A DNA stretch of 64,000 nt from Defluviitaleaceae bacterium. Lineage in GTDB: Bacteria > Bacillota > Clostridia > Lachnospirales > WQUN01. Shown here piece after piece: positions 51,474 through 61,090 of the stretch. The stretch is taken from NCBI GenBank assembly GCA_009786925.1, contig WRGY01000127.1, forward strand, positions 113,010-177,009, read 5' to 3'. The position numbers and the translations under genes were made by a program. Each line of letters begins with the position of its first letter. The first letter of the stretch is position 1. Under the pieces are notes generated by a model, which saw nothing but the letters and a program-made list of their open reading frames with translations, did no database searches and was not told the DNA's origin.

Positions 51474-52471
51474 GTCTTGTACCCCCTCCACCACTCCACA
51501 AATTTGCCCAACCCCTCACGAAGATTAGTCGTTGGGGCAAATCCTGTGTCTGAAACCAGGTCATCAATATCTGCAAACGTAGCAGGGACATCTCCCGGTT
51601 GCATTGGCATGAAAATTTTTTTCGTTGTTTTACCTACACATTCCTCCATTATGTTTATAAAGTCCATTAGTTTTTCAGGCGTATTATTTCCAATGTTGTA
51701 TATCTTGTAAGGCACAGCATTCACATCAGCTGTTTTTACAGCGGCAGAAACAGATACTAATGAAATAATACTTGATACTACATCATCTATATATGTGAAA
51801 TCCCTCATCATCGCACCATTGTTAAAGACTTTGATAGGTTGACCCTTTTCTATAGCATCCAAAAACAGAAATGGAGCCATGTCGGGTCTGCCCCATGGGC
51901 CATATACAGTAAAAAATCGCATTCCGGTAGTGGCCAGGTTAAATGTATGGCTGTAGGTATACGCCAACAGTTCATTTGACTTTTTTGTTGCTGCGTACAA
52001 ACTAACGGGGGTATCCACCCTGTCGTCTACAGAAAATGGCAATTTATCATTTGCTCCATATACAGAACTAGATGATGCATAAAGCAGATGCTTTGTTTTG
52101 TTGTGTCGGCAGCATTCCAATATGTTTACAAACCCCACCACATTAGACTTTATATACTCCATAGGGTTTTCTAAGCTGTACCGTACACCTGCCTGAGCGG
52201 CTAAATGAATAACTACTGATGGGCTGTACTTGCCAAACACACCATCAAGACTATCTTTATCTGCTAAATCGGCAAGCACAAACTCAAAATTAGTATGTTT
52301 TTGCAAGTACTTGAGGCGGGATTCTTTGAAGGAAACTGCGTAGTAATCATTCATGTTGTCAAAACCTACCACATTTGCTCCTGCTTCGAGCAAGCTTTTT
52401 GCCACATGGAATCCAATAAACCCAGAAGCACCTGTCACAAGATATGTTATATCAAATCTTACTTTATCCAC
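51467..52471 (-). CDS. NAD-dependent epimerase, UDP-glucuronate 4-epimerase type (334 aa)
   Basis: Rossmann motif TGASGFIGFHVAKSLLEAGANVVGFDNMNDYY, ASSSSVYGAND, catalytic YAATK (Y-x3-K), and RFFTVYGPWGRPDMAPFLF, all typical of UDP-glucuronate 4-epimerases. With the UDP-glucose dehydrogenase gene two places upstream it would give UDP-galacturonate for the glycan. The 3' end overlaps the next gene. Confidence 0.9.
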   Translation of the reverse strand: MDKVRFDITYLVTGASGFIGFHVAKSLLEAGANVVGFDNMNDYYAVSFKESRLKYLQKHTNFEFVLADLADKDSLDGVFGKYSPSVVIHLAAQAGVRYSLENPMEYIKSNVVGFVNILECCRHNKTKHLLYASSSSVYGANDKLPFSVDDRVDTPVSLYAATKKSNELLAYTYSHTFNLATTGMRFFTVYGPWGRPDMAPFLFLDAIEKGQPIKVFNNGAMMRDFTYIDDVVSSIISLVSVSAAVKTADVNAVPYKIYNIGNNTPEKLMDFINIMEECVGKTTKKIFMPMQPGDVPATFADIDDLVSDTGFAPTTNLREGLGKFVEWWRGYKTC

Positions 52472-53466
52472 TGCAATAACCTCTGCTTTCTTGCCATCAT
52501 ATAAATTTTTCTTGCAGGTTTATATGCCCACCAGCCCATACATAAAAGCTGTATGCCTATACGTCGTCTTTTTGGTAAAAGCCTGATTGCGTCCCATGAG
52601 CAACATGATAATATCGTTTTGCGAAGGTCGTATAATACCCCACTCCATATATAACCATTACTATCTTTAAGGATTTGATTGATAAGATATAAATTCAAGC
52701 CTATGTAAAAACACATGGCGTGGTTTTCAAGTGAAATCTGCTTTTCTTTTACAAAAGAAATAGCCGCCTTGCCTGCACCCAGCACATTTAGCCTCTCCTT
52801 GCTAAATGATACCCCGGTTATGCTGTCCGAGCGAAACGTATAACAAAACAATGGTTGCATAGTGCGTATGATTTTTTTTGCATAAAACATTAATCTGTAA
52901 GTAGTGTGCTGGTCTCCTGCGGTCAACCCTTTTGGAAAAAAAACGTCGTTATCTAAAAAAAGCGATGTCCTATAAACCTTTGCCCATGTTTCAGGATTTA
53001 TTTTGCCACCGGAAGTAAATATATCCCCCATTGCTTCGAGTCCGGAGAGTATGATGTCATCCCCTAAAACAGCGTCAAAATCCGGCTCGGCTGTTCGAAT
53101 ATAAGAACACACACCTATATCTGCGTCATATGCGTTAATTTTTTGCATAAGGACTTCCAGCATGTTGGGGAGCATAAAATCATCACTGTCCACAAACGCT
53201 ATAAACTCACCTTTGGCTTTTTGTAGACCTATGTTTTGCGAGTCTGACTGACCAGTATTTTCTTTGTGAATAGTGACTACGCGATAATCATCTATAGCGT
53301 ATTTATCACATATTTCACTGCTTCCATCGGTGGAGCCATCATCAATGAGCAAAACTTCTGTATTTCGATATGTTTGGTTAATAATGGAGTCCACACATCG
53401 GCAAAGATATTGCTTAGTGTTATATACGGGAACGATTATGCTAATGAGCGGTTTTGCGTCTGCCAC
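52459..53466 (-). CDS. Family 2 glycosyltransferase (335 aa)
   Basis: PLISIIVPVYNTKQYLCRCVDSIINQTY, LIDDGSTDGSSEICDKYA and IAFVDSDDFMLPNMLEVLMQK (DxD) give a standard GT2 domain; the rest is CpsI/EpsJ-like. GTG 53466 is preferred: AGGGA precedes it and it starts just after the ugd stop; the longer frame to 53517 overlaps ugd. Confidence 0.88.
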   Translation of the reverse strand: MADAKPLISIIVPVYNTKQYLCRCVDSIINQTYRNTEVLLIDDGSTDGSSEICDKYAIDDYRVVTIHKENTGQSDSQNIGLQKAKGEFIAFVDSDDFMLPNMLEVLMQKINAYDADIGVCSYIRTAEPDFDAVLGDDIILSGLEAMGDIFTSGGKINPETWAKVYRTSLFLDNDVFFPKGLTAGDQHTTYRLMFYAKKIIRTMQPLFCYTFRSDSITGVSFSKERLNVLGAGKAAISFVKEKQISLENHAMCFYIGLNLYLINQILKDSNGYIWSGVLYDLRKTILSCCSWDAIRLLPKRRRIGIQLLCMGWWAYKPARKIYMMARKQRLLQWIK

Positions 53467-53470
53467 GAGA

Positions 53471-54652
53471 TTAATCCCTGTAAAACAAATCTCTTGTGTA
53501 TATTTTTTCTGCCACATCTTCTATTTCTGAACTAAAGCGATTGGCTACTATGACATCCGAGACACGCTTAAACTCACTCACATCGTTCATCACCTTGGAG
53601 TTATAAAACGTTGGTTTTGTTAAAACCGGCTCATATATGACTACCTCTATCCCTTTTGCTTTTATCCGTTTCATCACGCCCTGTATTGCAGACTGCCTAA
53701 AATTATCAGAGCCAGTTTTCATTGTTAATCTGTATATGCCTACAACCTTTGGATTTTTTTTAATAATGTTGTCTGCTATATAGTCTTTACGAGTTGTATT
53801 TGCACTCACGATTGCGGCTATTATGTTACCTGGGACATCATTATAATTAGCAAGTAATTGTTTGGTGTCTTTTGGTAAGCAGTATCCACCATATCCAAAA
53901 GACGGATTGTTATAATGGTCTCCGATACGTGGGTCAAGTCCTACACCTTTTACTATTTGGCTTGTGCTTAGACCGCGGATTTCTGCATAAGTATCCAACT
54001 CATTAAAAAATGCAACACGCAAAGCAAGGTATGAATTGGAAAATAGCTTAATAGCTTCTGCCTCTGTCGCACCAGAAATCATCACCGCAACCTCTTTTGA
54101 TGCCGCACACTCTTTTAGCATTTCTGCAAACTGCTCTGCTGCCGAACGCAATGATTCATCCATACAAGGTATCCCTACTATGATTCTTGATGGATGAAGA
54201 TTGTCATATAGGGCTTGTCCTTCGCGCAAAAATTCTGGAGAAAACAGGAGTTTTTGTGTGCAGCGGCCGAACATTTTCTCGGTAAAACCAACAGGGATAG
54301 TAGACTTTATTACAACTACGGCATTGGGCGCGTATATCTCAGCCTGTTTTATAGTAGACTCCACTATGGATGTATCAAAATTATTGAGAGCAGTATCATA
54401 ATCAGTGGGTGTTGCCACAATGACAAAATCTGTACCATTTAAAGCTTCTGCAATGTTCGTCGTGGCACTTAGGGCAAGTGTTTTTTCAGCTAAGTACCGT
54501 GAAATATAAGAATCCTCAACAGGGGATTTTTTGTTGTTGACACAATCAACTCGGTCTTTTGAAATATCCACAGCAACTACTCTATGCTTTTGTGAAAGTA
54601 ACACTGCTATAGACATACCAACATACCCAAGCCCAACCACAGCAATCTTCAT
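53471..54652 (-). CDS. ugd: UDP-glucose 6-dehydrogenase (393 aa)
   Basis: Oxidises UDP-glucose to UDP-glucuronate using NAD. N-terminal [55 protein letters not shown], and the catalytic cysteine in [15 protein letters not shown] (~255). Starts in an ATGA overlap with the preceding glycosyltransferase gene. Confidence 0.95.
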   Translation of the reverse strand: MKIAVVGLGYVGMSIAVLLSQKHRVVAVDISKDRVDCVNNKKSPVEDSYISRYLAEKTLALSATTNIAEALNGTDFVIVATPTDYDTALNNFDTSIVESTIKQAEIYAPNAVVVIKSTIPVGFTEKMFGRCTQKLLFSPEFLREGQALYDNLHPSRIIVGIPCMDESLRSAAEQFAEMLKECAASKEVAVMISGATEAEAIKLFSNSYLALRVAFFNELDTYAEIRGLSTSQIVKGVGLDPRIGDHYNNPSFGYGGYCLPKDTKQLLANYNDVPGNIIAAIVSANTTRKDYIADNIIKKNPKVVGIYRLTMKTGSDNFRQSAIQGVMKRIKAKGIEVVIYEPVLTKPTFYNSKVMNDVSEFKRVSDVIVANRFSSEIEDVAEKIYTRDLFYRD

Positions 54653-55506
54653 AACAATACACTCGCTCTCTTTCCGAGATAAATACGAATCCGCTTTGTG
54701 ATGCTATGTACCGAGTATCGGAGGGTATAGGCTGTTGAAATAAAAACCCCATACCCTACATAACGGTAAGCATTAAAAGTCATTTTTGCAGATTTGACTC
54801 GTCGCGATGACTTTGACTCGTCAGACATTCGGTATACAAGCAAGGGTTCGTCCAATCCGCGGGCGCATCCCTTTTCCTTTACAAGCTGTAGCCATACAGC
54901 ATAATCTTCATGAGTGTCATCCGTAAGTGGAAATGGAATCATTTCTTCTTTCAACACCATCACAGATGAGCATGACATGAGATTTTTTCGGAGAAGGTCT
55001 TTGTACCTAAGCTTACTTTCAGCGTTAAGGGTATAGCCTGACATGCCTCCGCATTCCTTCATATACATAGTAGACGTATATGTAATCGGCTCTCCTGTCT
55101 CCTCCGCAAAACGCAGTTGTTTTTGCAATTTATCCTCTCGCCACATGTCATCACTATCAAGAAATGCGACCCATTTGCCTCGCGCCTGTGTCATAGCGAA
55201 GTTGCGTGTCATTGCAACCCCTGCATTTTGAATGTTTGCGTATACATGTATGCGGGAGTCACCCTCTGCCAAGGCCTCCACTAAACCTAAAGTCCCATCC
55301 TCCGAGCAATCATCCACAACAATAAGCTCCCAGTGGATATAGGTTTGTGCCAATACAGACCGTATGCTGGTTTGTATTGTGTTTTCCGCATTATATGCGG
55401 CCATTATGACGCTAATGGTTGGGCTATGTATCCTTTCACGCACAAAAGATGACCGTGTCTTATTAATCATCTGCATAAGATAGCCCCATTCATTTTGCTT
55501 GTACAC
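54649..55506 (-). CDS. Family 2 glycosyltransferase, first gene of the polysaccharide locus (285 aa)
   Basis: [44 protein letters not shown] and [20 protein letters not shown] (DxD) are GT2 motifs; the C-terminal [20 protein letters not shown] matches WfaP/TuaG-type enzymes. Several starts are possible (55506, 55476). The operon leader upstream holds a palindrome and terminator next to the resolvase gene. Confidence 0.9.
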   Translation of the reverse strand: MYKQNEWGYLMQMINKTRSSFVRERIHSPTISVIMAAYNAENTIQTSIRSVLAQTYIHWELIVVDDCSEDGTLGLVEALAEGDSRIHVYANIQNAGVAMTRNFAMTQARGKWVAFLDSDDMWREDKLQKQLRFAEETGEPITYTSTMYMKECGGMSGYTLNAESKLRYKDLLRKNLMSCSSVMVLKEEMIPFPLTDDTHEDYAVWLQLVKEKGCARGLDEPLLVYRMSDESKSSRRVKSAKMTFNAYRYVGYGVFISTAYTLRYSVHSITKRIRIYLGKRASVLL

Positions 55507-55509
55507 GCC

Positions 55510-55535
55510 TATAAGAAAGTGTACCTTTTTATAAA
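55510..55535. repeat. Imperfect palindrome related to the resolvase-adjacent site
   Basis: TATAAGAAAG-TGTA-CCTTTTTATA; its right part GTGTACCTTTTTATA is identical to the center and arm of the palindrome at 55639-55676 (read on the other strand). Candidate second subsite for the resolvase. Confidence 0.5.
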
Positions 55536-55540
55536 AGTCA

Positions 55541-55587
55541 AAAGCGTCCGAATTGTGGTCAGATAGACCATATCACGGACGCTTTTT
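55541..55587. terminator. Two-part hairpin terminator between the resolvase and the glycan locus
   Basis: AAAGCGTCCG (55541-55550) pairs with CGGACGCTTT (55576-55585) and encloses a second stem TGGTC/GACCA; T runs lie on the plus-strand side. It insulates the glycan operon from the resolvase transcript. Confidence 0.7.
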
Positions 55588-55638
55588 GTGATTAAAATGC
55601 GTGAATCTGTAAGAATATATCAAAATTTCTGCTTGACA

Positions 55639-55676
55639 GCACAAGTATAAAAAGGTACACCTTTTTATACTTGTGC
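55639..55676. repeat. Perfect 38-bp palindrome abutting the resolvase stop codon
   Basis: GCACAAGTATAAAAAGG (55639-55655), 4-nt center TACA, CCTTTTTATACTTGTGC (55660-55676). Each arm is 17 bp without mismatch. It lies directly after the resolvase TAA and may be its recombination or binding site, or a terminator-like fold. Confidence 0.7.
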
Positions 55677-56228
55677 TTATTTACCCCCGCCCCGAAATTC
55701 TCGCAAACGGTTGTAAAATGTGGCTTGTTTAAGCCCTGTTTGTTTCAATGCTTCATCGAAAGAAATTTTTCCGAGTTCCCAAAGATGCACCACTTCGACA
55801 AAATTTATTGGAGGCTTTTTTATAGGGCGGCCAAAATGCACACCTCGTGCCTTGGCGGCGGCTATGCCCTCTGCTTGGCGTTGCAAGATATGTTCGCGCT
55901 CCAGTTCTGCAACCGCCGCAAAAACCGTTAGCATAAAACGCCCCGATGGGGTCGTGGTGTCTATATGCTCCTTTAGGCTTATAAACTCCACACCCTTTTT
56001 TGTTAGCCTTTCCACGAGGTTAAGTAAATCCTTTGTGTTTCTGGCAAAGCGGCTTATGGACTCCACTACAACTATGTCGCCTTTTTGCACCTTACTCATC
56101 AGTGTTTGCAGGACAGGTCGTTTTATATCCTTTCCACTTAATTTTTCTACAAAAATCCTTTCCTGCGGGATGCCGCGTTCGCGCATTGCGGCTAACTGGC
56201 GATATTCGTGTTGGTCTCTCGATGACAC
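55677..56228 (-). CDS. Small serine recombinase (resolvase/invertase type), no canonical start (about 183-191 aa)
   Basis: Resolvase domain with LSGKDIKRPVLQTLMSKVQKGDIVVVESISRFARNTKDLLNLVERL, then the E-helix (FAAVAELEREHILQRQAEGIAAAKARGVHFGRP) and a C-terminal HTH (WELGKISFDEALKQTGLKQATFYNRLREF). The family N-terminus YAYCRVSSRDQ, with the catalytic Ser, is encoded from 56243 onward, but in that frame there is no ATG, GTG or TTG before the upstream stop; only an ATA at 56252 lies suitably after AAAGGGTG. The GTG at 56228 (used here) would cut off the first strand of the fold. Either a rare start codon is used or the gene has decayed. Confidence 0.8.
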   Translation of the reverse strand: MSSRDQHEYRQLAAMRERGIPQERIFVEKLSGKDIKRPVLQTLMSKVQKGDIVVVESISRFARNTKDLLNLVERLTKKGVEFISLKEHIDTTTPSGRFMLTVFAAVAELEREHILQRQAEGIAAAKARGVHFGRPIKKPPINFVEVVHLWELGKISFDEALKQTGLKQATFYNRLREFRGGGK

Positions 56229-56532
56229 ACGACAATACGCATAATTTTTTATAAAATCACCCTTTCGCTTGTTTTGATTGATTTCCTTTCATTTATTTCG
56301 CTATATGATATATGTAACCCAACGACATATGTTATGACATTGTCAGAGGCTTTGCCAATAAAAAAAACCATTACCCACGACATAAAGCGTCATAAGTAAT
56401 GGCGTATAATCCTCATGCTTTAGCGACTCAGCAAACCATGCAAGCAAGCAAATGGGGCGCATTCATCTCCGGGTATAAAATGTCGCAACCTTACTTTTCA
56501 AATCAGCTCGTACCGTTACCCCCGGCTTACTT
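56229..56532. other. Intergenic stretch between resolvase and DUF4956 genes
   Basis: Contains the presumed resolvase start region and SD (to about 56265), AT-rich DNA with the short dyads around ATATGATATATG and GACATATGTTATGACATTGTC (56300-56345), and the terminator at 56361-56402. No gene is seen. Confidence 0.5.
56361..56402 (-). terminator. Terminator of the VTC-DUF4956 operon
   Basis: CCATTAC (56368-56374) pairs with GTAATGG (56396-56402); on the minus strand the stem is followed by T7-8. Confidence 0.72.
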
Positions 56533-57198
56533 TTACGCATAATCCCCCGTGTACTCTACCAGTACTACATTATCTGCTGTCTGCTTTAGTGGCTCGATAA
56601 AGTCGGTGTTGTTGCGTTTTACCTTTACTTCCATGGTAAGCTCGGTATAGCCCGCGCTTACGGTTTTATTTTTCAGCTTGTGGCGAATTTTTTTCATATG
56701 TTCGGTCACGCCGCTTTCTGCATCATTTGCGTATCTGACGATGAGCAAAAATGCGCGTTTATCAAACTTCATGATTGTAAATGCGATGTAGATTACAGCA
56801 ATAAACGCTGTGCCGATTAGCGCGACACTAAACAATCTGGCTCCGGATGTAAGCCCTGCCGCTACGCCCCAAAAAAGAAAGCCGACATCCAGTGGGTCTT
56901 TTACTGCGGCGCGGAACCGTACAATAGAAAGCGCACCCACCATACCCAGCGTAAGCACGAGGTTTGTACCGATAGTGATAATGATAAACGCAGTGACCAC
57001 AGTAATCATTAGGATTAGCAGATTGAAATTTTCGCTATACAGCACCCCTCGGTTAAAAAACCTGTACACAAGAAAAATAATGAATCCGCAAAATGTGGCG
57101 ACACCCAGCACCGCAAGTAGATTTTCCGGTCGTAGTTCTTCCAATACCATCAACTGTGGGCTAACCAGCAAATTTCTTAAAAAATCAAATCTCCCCAT
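56533..57198 (-). CDS. DUF4956 membrane protein (221 aa)
   Basis: Membrane helices at ~30-50, 63-85, 95-145 with TLGMVGALSIVRFRAAVKDPLDVGFLFWGVAAGLTSGA, the family signature, and a cytoplasmic ACT-like C-terminal domain (ELTMEVKVKRNNTDFIEPLKQ). Such proteins are encoded with VTC-domain and CotH proteins, as here. ATG 57198 has GGAG 9 nt upstream; the function is unknown. Confidence 0.88.
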   Translation of the reverse strand: MGRFDFLRNLLVSPQLMVLEELRPENLLAVLGVATFCGFIIFLVYRFFNRGVLYSENFNLLILMITVVTAFIIITIGTNLVLTLGMVGALSIVRFRAAVKDPLDVGFLFWGVAAGLTSGARLFSVALIGTAFIAVIYIAFTIMKFDKRAFLLIVRYANDAESGVTEHMKKIRHKLKNKTVSAGYTELTMEVKVKRNNTDFIEPLKQTADNVVLVEYTGDYA

Positions 57199-57883
57199 GT
57201 GGTAAAACTCCTTTTTCGCGTACAACGCAGTATTTTGACATATCTGTGCGAGCCAGCGGCAAGCCGTTTAGCAAGCGTTTTATAACTTCGGGCAAAAAGC
57301 GGCTATACTTTACTTCCAACAGCATTGGACTGTAGGCTTCTTTGCCATAACTCATTTTTAGCGGTTCGTAGTGAAAGGGCAATGTTTCTCCCATTTGGAA
57401 CGGTGGGCTGTCGAAGGTAAATCGCACATCCCCCGGCTCGTACACATACGCACGCCGTTTGTATGCAAACATGGCGGTAGGTCGTAGCCCCTTTAGCCTG
57501 TACACCATTGCGAGTGTTTGCCACAGTGGTGCCTCTTCATTTAAAATAAATTCCAAATTGCCTTGCTTTATCATTTCGTATTGCTCATTGGATATTGTCA
57601 TGGTATCTTTGTAAGAGAGTAGACCCTCCTTATGCTTTCTTTCCAATCGGATAAAGGATGTGTCTCCGTTGTAGTAGCGCAGTCGATACTTGTTACGCTC
57701 CAGTCTCCCCATGTATTTTCCGTAATAACAGCTGTCATATCTGTCATCAAGATATAGATTGTGTACGATGTATGAGCCGCCGTTTTCGTCGGGTTTCATG
57801 ATGGCCGCGGCGCGTGCGCGCAAGAGTTCTGCCGTGGGTACATCAATAAGATATTTGTTTTCGTATCTAAAGCGCAATTGCAC
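57185..57883 (-). CDS. VTC-domain protein, possible polyphosphate polymerase (232 aa)
   Basis: VTC/CYTH-like tunnel: RFRYENKYLIDVPTAELLRARAAAIM, YIVHNLYLDDRYDSCYYGK, KYRLRYYNGDTSFIRLERKHKEGLLSYKD and TDMSKYCVVREKG carry the basic residues that bind phosphate chains in yeast Vtc4. It overlaps the DUF4956 start by 14 bp. GTG 57883 is chosen so as to match the family start (QLRFRYENKY); an ATG at 57925 would collide with the divergent cotH start. In this three-gene context it may polymerise or bind polyphosphate. Confidence 0.85.
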   Translation of the reverse strand: MQLRFRYENKYLIDVPTAELLRARAAAIMKPDENGGSYIVHNLYLDDRYDSCYYGKYMGRLERNKYRLRYYNGDTSFIRLERKHKEGLLSYKDTMTISNEQYEMIKQGNLEFILNEEAPLWQTLAMVYRLKGLRPTAMFAYKRRAYVYEPGDVRFTFDSPPFQMGETLPFHYEPLKMSYGKEAYSPMLLEVKYSRFLPEVIKRLLNGLPLARTDMSKYCVVREKGVLPHGEI

Positions 57884-57924
57884 CCACTCATTTCTAAAAA
57901 TATGTATACATAGGAGGTTTTCCA

Positions 57925-60171
57925 TTGAAAAGAATCCTCGTTTTTATTTTAACCATTGCGGTTTTGCTCGTTTCAGTATTTTTTTTGAGTTCTTATCCCG
58001 TGGAGCTGGTGGTACCGCAAGAAATCCAAGAAATTGTATTGACAGACGACGAAAATGAGCCTCTTGCGATATGGTTCTCGGAAGAAGGCCATTTTTTCCC
58101 GCAGGGTGTCAGTGTTGAAGTTTTTTCTAACAACCCCAACGCCACGATTCATTATACACTAGACGGTGCGTTTCCGACAACCTCTTCCAATACTTATGTA
58201 AATCCTCTCAATTTTTCGCGATTGGGGCGGGATGTTATTGTGTTGCGGGCGATTGCCATATACGAAGAAGAAGTTACTCTGCCGCTTACGCATACATTTT
58301 TTCTTACCCCCGATGTGGACGACCGCTTTGATGTTTTGATTTTTTCCGTTTCTACGGATAACGATTATCTATATGGTTTTTATGAAGGGCTACTCGTAGA
58401 CGGCGTTGTGCGCAGGGATTTTTTGTTGGAAGAGCCACATCCGCATATGAATCCGCTGACACCCGCAAACTGGAATCAACGTGGCCGCGAGTGGGAACGC
58501 CTCGTCCACATAGAAGTTTTTAATCCTGACGGAGAGCGTGTGCTTGCACAGGACGCAGGAGCCAGAGTATTTGGCTCGTGGTCGCGTGCCGAGCAGATAC
58601 GCTCCATGCGTTTTATTGCGCGTCGCGAGTATAGTCCACATGCAGGTCGTTTTCATTACGATTTTTTCCCGGGAGATATTATATTGGATACATTCGGCTT
58701 TACCACCCCTGTCATTGCATACAATACGCTAATCCTACGTAACGGTGGCAACGACCGCAATCACGGCATTATGCGAAACGAACTCGGCTCCATACTCGCC
58801 CGCCGTGCAGGTTTTATGGATGTGACACCTGCGCGTGGTGCAGTGCTGTTTATGAATGGGAATTATTACGGCTTTATGTGGTTGCAGACTCGCTTTGATG
58901 CACATTATTTACAGGAGCTTTACAACACGCCCACGCGAGAGTTTGATGTAATCGGCCGTGGCGAGTGGTGGTTTAGGAACACAACAGAAGAACTCGAAGA
59001 AGCATTGTCATACAAAAACAACTTTGCGTGGCGAGACCTTTCTGATGACACGGAGTTTGCGCGGCTAAACGAAATTTTGGATGTGGATAACTTCTTGTGG
59101 TACTATGCCTTTCAAATTTTTATAGCAAATGCAGACTGGCCGCATAATAACTTGCGCCGCTGGCGTTATACCGGTGAGCCTTTCCCGGGAATGGCATCCG
59201 CTCTGGACGGACGGTGGCGTTACGCCATCTTTGACCTCGACCAGACTTTTGGGCTTTTTGGCCAAAACTATCGCCGCCCTGTTTTCCAAAATGTACTGAC
59301 ACATGACAATGAGCATGGACAGCTAATCCGCAATATCCTCACCCGCCAAGACATGGCAGAACGCTTTACCATGATGATGAACGACATTGCCGCAAATGTA
59401 GTCAACTACGAAATCGTCCGCGAAATCGCAGACGGACTGCTGGACGAAGCCTATAACGAAATCAATCACACAATCGAGGCAGAGCTATTGCATCACTGGG
59501 TGGGCTGGTACAGCATAGGCAACTACCGCACCAGCACATTGGAGTTTGCAGAGCGCAGACATATTTTTATAAACCAAAGTCTTGCAGAAAAATTCGGCTT
59601 CCCTGCGGATAGCGAAATGTTTGAGGTGCGGGTAACAGGCGGCGACGCAATCATAGGGAGTGTACAGGCGGAATCTTCGCGTTATTTTGCACATCTGACC
59701 ATCCCCGTCACACCTGTATTGCCTCCGCACACCGCATTCTCGCATTGGGTCAAAAATGGCTTTGTCGTTTTGGATGAAGGTTTAAAAGTAACATTTGATG
59801 ATGCAATAAGTGGTGTCGTGGAACTCACACTCGTGACAATCCCTGACCCGCCGCCCATCAAAATCAGCCATGCCTTTGTCGAAGGGGCGGGCAACGGCCT
59901 CACCATATATAATCCCACGGATGCCGTGGTACGTGCGGACGGATTCTTCCTAAGTAATAACACAGAAAACCTGCAAAGATTCCGCCTGCCCACCCTTATG
60001 CTAAACCCCGGTGACAGCTTTTACTTTGCGGGGCGTGACAGCCGAGGCGGCGGTGATATTTTCCGCTACCGCCTCAATTTTGACATCCGCGAAAACAGAC
60101 ATGTTTTTCTTTCCGATGAAGAAGGCAATATTGTAGACGGAATATTTGTAGGAAGTGTTGAAAATGATTGA
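57925..60171 (+). CDS. CotH-kinase-family secreted protein with chitobiase-like and lamin-tail domains (748 aa)
   Basis: An N-terminal membrane helix or signal (~4-24) leads to a chitobiase/hexosaminidase C-terminal-like domain (VSVEVFSNNPNATIHYTLDGAFPT, ~65-125). The CotH kinase domain (~195-560) has SWSRAEQIRSMRFIAR, NGNYYGFMWLQTRFD, NADWPHNNLRRWRY and RYAIFDLDQTFG with the metal-binding DxD. A lamin-tail domain (~655-745) closes it. CotH kinases phosphorylate spore-coat proteins; surface versions may act on other targets. TTG 57925 follows TAGGAGG at 7 nt. It overlaps the RNase Z gene by 8 bp and is divergent from VTC/DUF4956. Confidence 0.9.
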   Translation: MKRILVFILTIAVLLVSVFFLSSYPVELVVPQEIQEIVLTDDENEPLAIWFSEEGHFFPQGVSVEVFSNNPNATIHYTLDGAFPTTSSNTYVNPLNFSRLGRDVIVLRAIAIYEEEVTLPLTHTFFLTPDVDDRFDVLIFSVSTDNDYLYGFYEGLLVDGVVRRDFLLEEPHPHMNPLTPANWNQRGREWERLVHIEVFNPDGERVLAQDAGARVFGSWSRAEQIRSMRFIARREYSPHAGRFHYDFFPGDIILDTFGFTTPVIAYNTLILRNGGNDRNHGIMRNELGSILARRAGFMDVTPARGAVLFMNGNYYGFMWLQTRFDAHYLQELYNTPTREFDVIGRGEWWFRNTTEELEEALSYKNNFAWRDLSDDTEFARLNEILDVDNFLWYYAFQIFIANADWPHNNLRRWRYTGEPFPGMASALDGRWRYAIFDLDQTFGLFGQNYRRPVFQNVLTHDNEHGQLIRNILTRQDMAERFTMMMNDIAANVVNYEIVREIADGLLDEAYNEINHTIEAELLHHWVGWYSIGNYRTSTLEFAERRHIFINQSLAEKFGFPADSEMFEVRVTGGDAIIGSVQAESSRYFAHLTIPVTPVLPPHTAFSHWVKNGFVVLDEGLKVTFDDAISGVVELTLVTIPDPPPIKISHAFVEGAGNGLTIYNPTDAVVRADGFFLSNNTENLQRFRLPTLMLNPGDSFYFAGRDSRGGGDIFRYRLNFDIRENRHVFLSDEEGNIVDGIFVGSVEND

Positions 60172-61090
60172 TATAGCACTCGTAGGCACAGGCGGCATGA
60201 TGCCTCTGCCAAATCGTTTCTTGTCATCCATGCTCTGCCGCGTAAACGGCAGTCTTATTTTGTTTGACTGCGGTGAAGGTACACAGGTGAGCTTGCGCCT
60301 TTTGGGCTGGGGATTTAAACAAATTGATATTATTTGTTTTACGCATTTCCACGGCGACCATATCTCAGGTCTGCCCGGGCTTTTGCTCACCTTGGCAAAC
60401 GCCGACCGCACCGAGCCACTCACACTCATAGGCCCCCAGGGTTTGGCTTCTGTGGTTAACAGCCTGTGCGTCATAGCCCGCGACCTACCCTTTCCCCTTG
60501 AGTTTATGGAATGGGAAACAAACACCGAACATACCTACAGCCCCACAGCCATGCTAATCATAAAAGCCCTCCCCGTCAGTCACCGCACGCCCTGTTTCGC
60601 ATACAGCGTAGACTTGCAAAGGCGCGGCAAGTTTGACCCGGAGCGTGCGCGTGAGCTGGAAATACCCATAGCATTTTGGAGCGAGTTGCAAAAAGAAAAT
60701 GACGCAGAGATTGCATATGAAGGCAGGACATTTACAAGTGACATGGTGATGGGTGCGCCCCGAAAGGGTCTGAAGGTCGTTTTTTGCACAGATACCCGCC
60801 CGACTGCGACACTGCCTGCCTTTGCACAGGATGCCGACCTTTTTATATGCGAAGGCCTCTATGGCGATGACGAACTGCAAGAAAAGGCCGCAAAACGCAA
60901 ACATATGATTTTCCGTGAAGCGGCAGAGCTTGCAAAAAAAGCAAATGTGCGCGAGCTTTGGCTCACGCATTACAGTCCTTCACTACCCGACCCCTACAAC
61001 TATCTCGAAAACGCAACAAGGATTTTTTCTGCAACAAAAACAGGAAAAGACCGCATGACAAAAACATTAAAATTTGAGGAGAAATCATGA
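60164..61090 (+). CDS. rnz: Ribonuclease Z-like metallo-beta-lactamase-fold nuclease (308 aa)
   Basis: IDIALVGTGGMMPLPNRFLSS start, FDCGEGTQVSLR and the zinc motif FTHFHGDHISGLPGLL (~62-77), FCTDTRP and LWLTHYSPSL near the C-terminus: the tRNase Z landmarks. It would trim tRNA 3' ends, needed since the tRNA genes here lack encoded CCA. ATG 60164 has AGGAAG upstream. It overlaps tsaD by 4 bp. Confidence 0.92.
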   Translation: MIDIALVGTGGMMPLPNRFLSSMLCRVNGSLILFDCGEGTQVSLRLLGWGFKQIDIICFTHFHGDHISGLPGLLLTLANADRTEPLTLIGPQGLASVVNSLCVIARDLPFPLEFMEWETNTEHTYSPTAMLIIKALPVSHRTPCFAYSVDLQRRGKFDPERARELEIPIAFWSELQKENDAEIAYEGRTFTSDMVMGAPRKGLKVVFCTDTRPTATLPAFAQDADLFICEGLYGDDELQEKAAKRKHMIFREAAELAKKANVRELWLTHYSPSLPDPYNYLENATRIFSATKTGKDRMTKTLKFEEKS

